Shown: piece by piece, positions 55,326-64,000 of the stretch
Position numbering within the stretch: the stretch's first letter is position 1
Layout of the letters: each line of letters opens with the position of its first letter
From: Kryptolebias marmoratus
Taxonomy: Eukaryota; Chordata; Actinopteri; Cyprinodontiformes; Rivulidae
NCBI RefSeq assembly: GCF_001649575.2
Contig: NC_051435.1
Coordinates: 7,067,633-7,131,632, forward strand
Length of the DNA: 64,000 nt
Reading direction: 5' to 3'
Translations under genes and position numbers: made by a program
The notes under the pieces: model-generated
The model's input: only the letters and a program-made list of their open reading frames with translations
Told to the model about the DNA's origin: nothing
Databases searched by the model: none

Positions 55326-56432
55326 TAACATTTTCATAAATATTTTGAGATCTTATCTTTTAGTCTAACTGTCCACATGCATCTCTAAATATTTATTATT
55401 TGTGTTGTTTATTTGTCTGTTCTTTAACTGAACTAAACTGAATTCATCTGCCAGTTTTATGTGGCTATATTTATTTTTATTGTTGTTGTGCTGTCCCGTA
55501 ATGAAAGGAAGTTTAAAAAAAAAATTTTTTTGTTTCCCCTTTTTAATCATTTGGAAAAAGAAAAAAAAAAGTTCAGCTCTAAGTGGGTGAAGCTTTAAGT
55601 ATTGCTCTTAATCCCTCTCGCTTCTGACAGGAATGAGAAACTTGCCCTAAAGTCCATTCAACGGATTTTTAAGTTAGTGTGTGAAAATCCAGCAGGATAA
55701 GAGAATGCCCCACTGGATACACCAGGATTAGTATATCTATTGATTTGTGTCATCATGAGGAACACACAGTGTATTACAAGCACATTAGAAGACAGTATCT
55801 CTCATGCAGCAGCAAAGCGAGCCAGCCAGGGTGCTTCAGATAGCTGCTTAGCTGCTTACTGAATTGCTGAGTGTGTTATTTTCCCGACAGGTATGTAATA
55901 ACGTGTTCTCATTAGAGCTCTAACATCAAAGTGCAAACAGAAAAGCTGTTCCTGCAAGCGAGGACAGGAGACTTACTAAATCTGATGCAACGCTACAATC
56001 AGTACGTGTAGAGAAGGAACAAGCACCATACTGACCGATGCTCCATCTGAGCGCCTCTCTGTGCTTTATCCCACCTCCCCACCCCGCCCCCACCGGGGAG
56101 CAGAAACTACAAGGCACGGCGGTGTGTTGACTCTGCAATGTGTTGACACTGTCCTGTAAGTCGGACCAGCACAGATGCTGAAGCAGAGCAAATATAGCCA
56201 ACAGTAGAATGATCAATGCCCAGCAAAGCTAAATCACTTTATAGCTTTTGGTAGCAGTCAGCTTAAAGCTGTTTTTATTCTGCTGGGAAAATAAAACGCA
56301 TGTAATTTGCGATTCATTGATTCTTTCTTTAGGTCAGCGTCCACTAAAAACCTTGTACGTTCCCTTTAACTTTGTGATATCTTGCCATTTTGGTGCCATC
56401 CAGGTCAAGGTAATCCTAAATAAATGGCAACA
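55326..56432. other. Non-coding DNA
   Basis: No gene or recognised repeat. A/T runs occur near 55514-55570. A 96-codon minus ORF (55926-56216) has no known motif. Confidence 0.45.
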
Positions 56433-56672
56433 CTAAGGCTGCGCAATTAATCTATAATTTATTTATATTGCAATATCAGTGTGTGCACGATTGCAAAAAT
56501 ACAAATTTGGCAGTCAGATGGACCCCCACTCTTCAAAAGTACCACAGCCGTGCACATTAGGGGTGGGAGTCTTTAAATGCCTCATGATTTGATTCGATTA
56601 TGATTCAGGGCTGCAATCTGATTATATTCAACACTAATACTGCACAATTTCCTAATATTGTGCAGCTCTAAG
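56433..56672. mobile_element. Small TIR element (MITE-like)
   Basis: The left end CTAAGGCTGCGCAAT and the right end, read inward, CTTAGAGCTGCACAAT form an imperfect terminal inverted repeat. The unit is about 240 bases with no coding capacity. AACAC lies close outside both ends, but I cannot fix a target duplication. Its interior resembles 15917-16010. The 'AGGGCTGCACAAT' type end is familiar from many fish repeats. Confidence 0.5.
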
Positions 56673-58298
56673 TAACACCATGAAATAAAACCATGTAAAA
56701 TAGGATAACTTATCATGATACCTGTGTAACTGGCCAGGTGTAAAGTTTTATAAGTTAGACATAAAATCGAAGATATCATAATGAGAAAATTAGAGACAAG
56801 GTGTAAAAGAATGTAGAAATTTAGGTCAAATTTGAGCGATTGGGGCAGGACGTTTGTAAAATGAGGCAGAGGGAGAGTTCTCTCTATAGAAATGGAAACA
56901 GCAGCAGACACAAAGCCGTCAGCCGAAGATGGATGTGTCCTCAGACTGGGAACCAAAGATGAAACAGACAAGAAACCGACACACTGTCCAGAATTTAATG
57001 GACCTTTGGTTCTAACTTCCTGTGTGAAAGACTTGCTCAGCTTTAAAGCAAGCTGAAACAGAAGAACAGACTCAGGGAGGACAGAAGGAGGTGATGGTGA
57101 ACTTTTCAAGGACAAACAATCAGACGATTCTTTTATCAGAAATTGTTTTAATACATGGTATTAGCAGTAAAAATATCATTAAAATGAGTTTGTGTTTGTT
57201 TATTTGATAAGTTGTTGAGACATTAATCATAGCTTTAAGGTTGTGAAGTAACTTTTTGTAATGTGTCAATATTTTTACACATATAAAATGACAAATATAC
57301 ATAAAATTTTATGTTCAAAACTATAACGATTATTCTGCTCAGTTACCGAACTCTGACACTAGAAAAGTTGATTTGACGCCGGAGTAAATTCGTCCCTGCA
57401 GGCACTTTTCTGGAACATGTTGCTGGGAACAAATTCAGTCCATAAAAAAACTAAATCTTCTTAAACTATTTTAATTTACACTGCTTCATGCTTCACCGTT
57501 ATCACCATAATATATGAACTGAGGCGCAGAGGTCATGGAAAAGGTCACACATGTTTTTAAACTGCTTTTAATAAAAAATCCTTCAAAAAGACCCTCTATT
57601 ATCACTGTGCATAAAAGAACAGAGAAAGACTAATTTATTCAACAGATGTAGAAAATCACTGACACCGACTCAATCTGCTTCTGGCGAAAGAAAAAGGCAA
57701 AGGTTCGAGTACAAAACGAATTATTATAGACATAAGCATCATTATTGTTTGACTGAACGGCGCTTTAATCCAGTCCCAGTAGAAGCCGAATGAAGGTAAC
57801 GCACCTCCAAACAGGACCATGTAGATCGGCAGAATATTTTAGATTGGGGGGGTCAGTAATAACGACAGAAGAGGAAAAACAAGCCTACCTTCTGGTTTCT
57901 TTAAGCCAAACTGCTTCATCGTTAAATAGTTGCTGTGCCAGGACCTCCAGGGAAATTAAAAGCATATTGTGCCACAATTTCCCTGTGACTCAGGGCGTCC
58001 CCGGGGAGAGGACTTTTAAAATTTCTAATAAAGGAGACTTCAAATTACAGAGAGGGGACCTGGCATTAATTAAAGTGGGGATTTCAGTCGGGTCAACTTC
58101 TCATATTTATCTGTTTATATCAATGGTGTGGTCCTCCGTAAAGACCGCTCGGTGGATTGAGGTCGCAGCTCAGGGGTAAAACAAACATATGGATGTTCTC
58201 ATGTATGAGACTGAGGCGATTTATGTGTCACAATATGAAACGAGAGAAATTGCATTTTCTGCAAAAAATATAGTATGAATACTGAGTGCTGGGTGACT
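56673..58298. other. Non-coding DNA with two longer unidentified ORFs
   Basis: A 177-codon minus ORF (56582-57115) ends within the TIR element to its left. A 129-codon plus ORF lies at 57790-58179. Neither shows a domain, signal or codon pattern I recognise, and neither is flanked by a convincing gene context. I treat both as chance, with the second the less certain. Confidence 0.4.
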
Positions 58299-58800
58299 TC
58301 GCTGAAAGAAGCGAAAACTGAACTGATGAAGTTAAAACAATCAGAACACAAGCAAAGAGCCAAAACCAGCAAAACAGTAGCTAAAAGCTAAAAACTATTA
58401 ACCAAGTGCGCTGAAATTAACTTGTATAACTTGTATACTGTATAACTTTGCTGAAATTTGTTGAAGAAGCTGAAACTTAAGTGTTAAAGTTAAAACAATT
58501 ACATATAAAAGATAAAATAAGCTAAACAAAAAAATAAAGGTAAAATTAGAAAAACAGCTAAGACCAGCAAAGCAGAAGCTAAAAGCTAAAATTAGCTAGA
58601 CATTAGCTAAAAGTTAAAGTGAGCATAAGAGTAACTTAAAGTAAGAAATAGCAAAACAGTAGCTACATTTGCTGAAACTGAATTGTTAAATAATCAAAAC
58701 AAAAGCTAATAGTTAAAACCAGCAGAAAAATAACTAAAACCTAAAAAGGAAGCAACTTTGCTGAAAGAGGTTTTTAAAAAGCAATTTAGTTTTTCAAGGA
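58299..58800. repeat. Degenerate tandem array rich in AGCTAAAA/GCTGAAA words
   Basis: Unit starts with GCTGAAA recur near 58301, 58451, 58670 and 58762. Each is followed by GAA...GTTAAA(A)CAAT-type sequence and then CCAGCAAA(A)CAG and AGCTAAAAGCTAAAA words. Units are unequal (about 90-220 bases), so the array is old. No coding capacity. Confidence 0.55.
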
Positions 58801-59488
58801 CCTGAAGATCTTGTATCATTTTAACAAAAAAAATGTAAATATAGTTAAATATTTCAGAAAATATAAAAGTTGCAAAACCCCAAAATTATAGCTGTATGAA
58901 TGGTTAAAGTAGCTGAAAGTTTTCTGAAGTAGAACATAAAAAGTTCGGAAAAAAAATAACCAAACAAATGCTGACTCAGCATTCACATAATCACAAGGCA
59001 ATTAAAAAATATATGTTGCAGGCCGGCCAGGAAGAGCTCAGAGGCATCTGCTCTGTAATTATCAGTTTTCTGTGTCGTCACCCCATTTTGGCAGATTAAC
59101 CTTTTAGGAAAGTTCAGTGAAAGTTGCTTTAATAAGGCTTGAAACACACATTAACGTGAAATCGCCGTTATTTCTGCTGTGCTTTAATGATCACTCTGCA
59201 GCTACAGTACCTGCAATTTCCAGGACTAAAAGCACCACAATTTCATGTTCTGCCGCAGCAGACTGTTGTGGTTCTTCTTCTGTTCCGATGCTCAACTTGT
59301 GGCTGATGCTTTTTTTGTGGCCTTGACCCGAATGGCTAAAATGCAGACTCGTTGGCAGGCGATTTACAAAGAATGTAGGATGTTGTTTTTCTGCATTTGT
59401 GTTCTTGTGGCTCCATCTGAAGCAAAACAGCAGTCAGGAGGGAGTAATAGTACAGTTAATTGTTGAAAACATTGTAAAAAAGAATACA
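58801..59488. other. Non-coding DNA
   Basis: No gene recognised. Overlapping ORFs at 59117-59549 lack known motifs. Confidence 0.45.
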
Positions 59489-59725
59489 AAAGGGGCCTAG
59501 TATTCCTTAAAAAACTGCATATTGTCTGCCAGCTTTTATGCCAGAGCAATAAACATCATCTTAGAAGCTTTGGCTGTTTTGATGAAACCTTATAAATTAC
59601 ATTACACATGATCTCATGCGACGTTAAAAGATCTTGCAAGAGATTAAATATATTTTGCCAACATGACAGACATATGTAAATACATTATCGCCCTTTCACC
59701 TTCTGCAGCTGGCAGTAAAAACACT
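59489..59725 (-). mobile_element. Family A copy A17, internally deleted
   Basis: The reversed right end 'GGGGCCTAGTATTCCTTAAA' near 59492 is followed by 'TGCCAGAGCAATAAACATCA' and 'GATCTTGCAAGAGATTAAAT'. It then jumps to 'TTTTGCCAACATGACAGACA' and the left end 'ACATTATCGCCCTTTCACCT' near 59680. The central GATGGCC core is deleted while both ends remain. Confidence 0.75.
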
Positions 59726-60529
59726 GGAAACAAAGCCACTGCCTCGTCTGAGAGATTGCTGAAGTCTGATGATGTAAAATCACAAAATTCAAATTTGTGT
59801 TTTCCAAATGTTTGTCTGATTGACTTTTCTCGAGTCAAACTATCCCTTGGCTGCCAAAGGCTAAAGTTGATACGTTTTCTGTAACTTATTACAGTCCTGA
59901 AACAGTAAAAGCAGCACTCGTGGCATTTCCTGACCTCTATAGGTGTCTTATTTAACATCTCATATCATTCTTCTATGAATCTATTTCTGTGTTTATATTC
60001 AGCCTAAATGCCAAGGAGAGCATTGATATTGGACAATTCAGCAAAAAACATGATTTACATTCGGTGACATTTTTAAAGCTGCTCCTGTCAGTGTTTTCAT
60101 ATTAACAGTGAAACAAATAAATATCTGTACAGTGAAGGGTGACATTTGTGGTAACAAACCGCTGAGTACTATCAGGCGGCTCTGCAGGTCCCCTTAGCTC
60201 CAGGGAAGGTTTTAGCTTCTTTTAACTCACAGTTGTAAATTTCTGCCCCTCGATTTCGCCCCCCTTTTTTTTTTTGTTTACTGTCGCCGCTCTCGTCACA
60301 GCTTTCGAGCACAGCAGGTAAACTCTTTTCAGGAAAATAAAACACTGAATGATTTGACTCTACCATAGCTGTCCCGAAGCACAAAATGTGATCTATATTA
60401 GGAATTAAAAAGTTCAGGAGCTGAGATTGTCTTCAGGAGTTGGTAGTCATCTACGTCAAAGGTAATAAATGTCTTAGCTCAGCCTTTCTGTTACATGTAC
60501 TGGTTGAAGCTAAAAAAGTTAAAGATGCA
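59726..60529. other. Non-coding DNA
   Basis: No gene or recognised repeat; T run at about 60265-60275. Confidence 0.5.
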
Positions 60530-60655
60530 GCATCCCCTGAAGGATCCAGTAGTTCATGAGATGTTTTTGGTAGCAGACAGGCACACGAACACACAGATAT
60601 GGACAAAAACATTACAGTCCACCTTTGTCCTTTGGAGGCGGGCAGTTATTATTAA
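60530..60655 (-). mobile_element. Family A copy A18, left end
   Basis: 'AGTTCATGAGATGTTTTTGG' near 60551 is followed by 'GCAGACAGGCACACGAACAC', 'GATATGGACAAAAACATTAC' and a decayed hairpin, 'TTTGGAGGCGGGCAGTTATT'. Confidence 0.7.
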
Positions 60656-61571
60656 AATGTAAAGTGTAGTCAAACAATAGATATTGATTTTGAAATTTGG
60701 TCATAATTTTGCCAATTAATTACCCCTCGCTATTTCTCCACACAGTTTGCTTGCCTGCATTTGCCTGCTCAAATATAACCATTATTATTTGGTCTACAAC
60801 CAAACAACAAAATTAAATTAAAATAAAACACAGCAGCTACCAAAATGTACTAAATCTGATTTTATTACATTTTTCAATTTGGTTTATAGATATCTATTTA
60901 TAGAAAAAATAAGATGAAACAAAATGCGAACATTGACGTAATATTTATGATTTGTAAAGTGTGTGCTGCCTTTAAGTGGCTAAAAAGGGTAGCAGTGTTT
61001 TCTGTACACAAAACATTCCCGTCGACTTGTTAGGTACATATTTTGTCACGTGCTCTGGATGAAGGGATAAATGAAGATTAACAGGTAGTTTTTTCAGAAA
61101 AAAATAATAATGAGGGCTGAATCTGAAAGATCTTAAAACTCATACAATCTAAACTTCAAACTGGCTGCCATGCCACATTACAACCAATCAAAACATTTGT
61201 TTCTATATATAATGTGTCTGTCGATGTGGCTGAATGTCATTATTGACAAAATTCAGATATGCAATGAGAGATATAGGACAAGTCAAAGCAAAGAGCACTC
61301 AGCAGGGAAGCCTAAGGAGAAACTGATACTGTATGGCTAAATGCATTCACCAGTGCTACCAAACCATGGTTGTGTGACTTTAATTACATTGTCTGTTTGG
61401 CAGAGCTGCGGCACATCAATCTTATCTGTTCAGCGGCACCCAGCAATCCATAACCGCAACGAAATTCCCTCTGCTGACACACACGACGGCCACGGAGGCG
61501 CAGCAGGTGTTTTACTGTTAGCTTTGCTAATTCAAAGTCAAAACCTGCTTCATTCATTGATTTTTGTGTGT
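60656..61571. other. AT-rich non-coding DNA
   Basis: No gene or recognised repeat. The 120-codon ORF at 61341-61703 runs into family A copy A19 and is not called. Confidence 0.5.
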
Positions 61572-61968
61572 TTATGCCTCATGCCACCGAAGGCGAAAGG
61601 TGATAATGTTTTTGCCTTCGTCTGTGTGTGTTCATTTTTTGTAATGTTAGCAAAATGTCACATGAACCAATGGACAGATTTTAATGAAACTCTTAGAAAG
61701 TAATATTTGGACCGACATCTCCAGCTGATTAACATTTGGAGTCAGTCCAATTCAAGATGGCTGCCACAACTAAGCCGTATTATCTTAGTTGGCTTATAAC
61801 TCAGTTAATTTTACAGATGCTGGGCTAAATTTGAAATTGACATCCTCAGAGTGCTGACACATCTCACATTAATAATGGATGAAACTGCTCACAACGTCAC
61901 TTACAATCATCGGTTTTTAGAAAACTGATTATTCCTTCAAGGAGTTTTGGGCCTTTAATTTGTTGAAA
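61572..61968 (+). mobile_element. Family A copy A19, both ends present
   Basis: The left end 'CACCGAAGGCGAAAGGTGAT' and AATGTTTTTGCCTTCGTCTG begin near 61586. 'GCAAAATGTCACATGAACCA' follows, with AAGATGGCTGCCACAA near 61757. The right end is 'ATTATTCCTTCAAGGAGTTT' and TGGGCCTTTAATTTG near 61928-61964. It is slightly shortened internally. Confidence 0.8.
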
Positions 61969-62802
61969 TAGACAAGCTGAAACAACACCAATTATGCTTT
62001 TTTATTTACTTAGCTAAACAAACCAAAACGAAGGAACTTGGACCTATTGTGAGCATTACCGGTGGAGTTCTTCCGCATTACTGTTGCCTTTTTGCACACA
62101 AATGCATCAATGGGTTACTTTCCATTAATCAATTCCATATCAAGAACACCCTGTGTTCCAGGTGAGCCTCTGAGTCTTGCCTGTTTAGCATTTCAGATTG
62201 TGCCCCAGAGATGTCTCATCAAGCTTAATTGAAGATAAGACTAACTTTATCTCCTACTCAGCAAACAGCAGGGCCGAGCCAAGTGGAAGTGATGGATGGT
62301 CCCTCCTAGCTTTTCTTGTTGTTTGTTTCATCCCTCGCTGTGTTTAAAAAAATGACCCTTCAAAATGGTACGAGGGGTGGAAACTCGTGTTCGCTGCTGC
62401 TCCGAAGGAGGACATGCTTGCTTGGGTAATCCGTTACCATGGAACATACAAAGGGCCTTTCTTAGCACCAAAGCAAGCCTTCAAACATCAATATGAGCCG
62501 TGTGAGCTATCCCCTTTGGGTAGGTTCTGTTGATGGGCTTCGTTTCTTGTATGAGGGCTTTCTGGCAGAGATGGACGTGTCAAGGGAACGGACTGACATT
62601 GATTTCTTCATCCCAGAGCGCGCACTGACGTATCGACTGCTGGACTGATCAGTTAGAGACATTCTGTTTGTCACTGTTTGGTGGAGCTGAAAGACATCAA
62701 ATGAGAAGAGTCAAAGGCCACGTTTGTTTTGTTTTACAGAAAATAATTCTACTTTACTCTTTTTTTTTTTCTGTGAAATATTTTTTTTTTTTCTGAATAT
62801 AT
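61969..62802. other. Unique DNA between two inverted family A copies
   Basis: No gene or recognised repeat. T runs near 62759-62792. Confidence 0.5.
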
Positions 62803-63222
62803 TAAATTAAAGGCCTGGCATTTCTTGAAGGGAAGCCTAAAATCATTTTATGCTGAGAGAGGATTGAATTACAACAGTTTTAGTCAAACCTCGTAAATGT
62901 CATTATGTACCATCGCATGCCATATTGTGAGATTTTGTAAGAGCGACTGCCACACTGAATTTTAGCTCAACATCTGTGAAACTGATTGAGTTACAGACAT
63001 TTTTGTGTTGGGTTGGATCATTTAGCTGTGGTGGCCGTCTTGAATTAAGTTGACTTCAAAAGTTAATCTGTTGTAGAGGTACAACTAAAGATTACTTTCT
63101 GAGATTTTCATTAAAATCCCTCTGCTGGTTCACAAGGTATTTTGCTAAAGCTACAGAGAAACAAACACATACACACACGAACACGAGCAACAACATTATC
63201 GCCTTCGGCTGTGGGCGATAAC
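62803..63222 (-). mobile_element. Family A copy A20, left hairpin intact
   Basis: 'TTAAATTAAAGGCCTGGCAT' near 62805 is followed by 'GAATTTTAGCTCAACATCTG', GTGGCCGTCTTGAATTAAG near 63032, and 'TATTTTGCTAAAGC'. It then reaches 'CAACATTATCGCC' and a perfect hairpin, TTATCGCC (63196-63203) and GGCGATAA (63214-63221), around a 10-base loop. Confidence 0.8.
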
Positions 63223-63968
63223 AAGCGACAGTCCTCTTAGCTCCTCTATTAGGTGTCATTCACTTGGAATTGAATGCTTGGGTTTTAATAACCAACAAGC
63301 TCTCTTAAAAGGAAGGCTATGAGAAGAAGCCTGAGTTGGTTTTGCCTTATCTTTGTCGTCACTGTGAGGAGCTGCTGATTCATGGGATCTCCGTGTCAGC
63401 GGTGTCACTGTTAAGCACAAAAGTTACAGACTGCAGGATGTTTAAGCTCCTTGTGCTTTCAGAGGTGTATTCTTTTGATCAATTGAATTAAATTCAGTTC
63501 ATTTTTGTGACGCCAATTAGCAACAAAATTCATCTCCGCATGCTACACAGGAAAAGTAAACAAGTCCAATTCAGCTCGTTGTCACATCGCAGCCAAAACA
63601 AACATTGTTCGTTTCTGACATCTGTCAAAGTGAATTATAGATCTCAAGACGAGTCGCAGAAGTCACAGTTCTTCTGCCTAATGTGCAGCTTTTTAGTTTG
63701 TTAAAAAAAAAAAAAGTCAGGCGTTTTTGGAGGCCTAACTGAAATCTGACAGATAACACATGCTCTGGAGGCAGAATACAAGAGGAGAACACAGCGCAGC
63801 TGCTTCCTTACCTTCAGGTAATGATGCTGATTGTGTGTCTGCCTGTGCCTATTTGTGTGCTCGTATTTTTGTCTGCACTGAAAAGATGCAAATGATCCAG
63901 CAGAGAAATAATCTTGCATATGTATTAACCTGATGTAGAATGGATGTGGAATGTATAATTTTTCGTCC
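63223..63968. other. Non-coding DNA
   Basis: No gene or recognised repeat; A run at about 63703-63715. Confidence 0.5.
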
Positions 63969-64000
63969 TAAAGGGATAGTCTGGTCATTTTTAAAGTGAT
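63969..64000 (+). mobile_element. Family B copy, left terminus cut by window edge
   Basis: CTAAAGGGATAGTCTGGTCA followed by 'TTTTTAAAGTGAT' matches the terminal repeat of family B. The element should continue past the window. Confidence 0.65.

Noticed and set aside
56582..57115. 177-codon minus ORF, the longest in the window
   Set aside because: Its end lies within the TIR element at 56433-56672, it has no domain or motif I recognise, and a few chance ORFs of this length are expected in 64 kb.
57790..58179. 129-codon plus ORF
   Set aside because: No recognisable motif and no gene context. It is the least easily dismissed ORF; a protein search with no hit outside close relatives would settle it.
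1..64000. CRISPR arrays, operons, ribosome-binding sites, bacterial terminators
   Set aside because: The repeat content is that of a fish nuclear genome; no regularly spaced short direct repeats were seen.

Overview
The window looks like gene-poor teleost (ray-finned fish) nuclear DNA, probably a large intron or an intergenic stretch. It is AT-rich and contains no convincing protein-coding exon, rRNA or working tRNA. Every ORF is short or overlapped by equally long ORFs in other frames, or can be traced to a decayed transposon. The fish assignment rests on repeat content: a tRNA-derived fish SINE, RTE/Rex3-like and L2-like LINE ends, a Tc1-type transposase relic, a ZBED/hAT transposase relic, and a TG...CA solo LTR. 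The species cannot be told from this sequence. All family assignments were made by eye, without a database.

The dominant feature is one dispersed repeat, here called family A. About 20 recognisable copies on both strands cover roughly 7 kb by my estimate. It has no visible coding capacity. It has a hairpin near each end: TTATCGCC/GGCGATAA at the left and the 19-bp palindrome GCATTCCTTCAAGGAATGC at the right. Its central module of roughly 300-350 bp is present once in some copies and two or three times in others. Nearly every module carries a YY1-like AAGATGGC(C/G/T)GCC core. Family A is the best candidate here for a little-described element. A Helentron/HINE-like (rolling-circle) origin is a testable guess, not a result.

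Layout. 1-7.4 kb: family A copies A1-A4 and a SINE. 8.5-9.9 kb: a TTAA-bounded element (family B) broken by a 242-base assembly gap. 12.1-12.7 kb: a family A copy interrupted by a LINE end with a perfect 13-bp target duplication. 17.3-25 kb: decayed transposases (ZBED/hAT, Tc1), two L2-type reverse-transcriptase relics and a SINE tail. 25-37 kb: family A copies A7-A10, an RTE-type reverse-transcriptase relic at 31.6-31.9 kb, and repeat-poor DNA around 32.9-33.5 kb with a 13-bp inverted repeat. 37-47 kb: mostly unique DNA, a SINE fragment, a tRNA-Val-like pseudogene, an A-plus-C repeat cluster, a hAT-like TIR element and a compact 15-bp-stem hairpin. 47-56 kb: family A copies A12-A16, a second family B copy, and a LINE end, family A and a solo LTR stacked together at 54.3-55.3 kb. 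56-64 kb: a small TIR element, a degenerate tandem array, four more family A copies, and the start of a third family B copy at the right edge.

No pathway or operon logic applies. What can be read is insertion history: A is older than the LINE end at 12.4 kb and older than the solo LTR at 54.8 kb. Repeat-poor stretches with homeodomain- or POU-like sites may include regulatory elements of a distant gene, which only cross-species alignment can decide.
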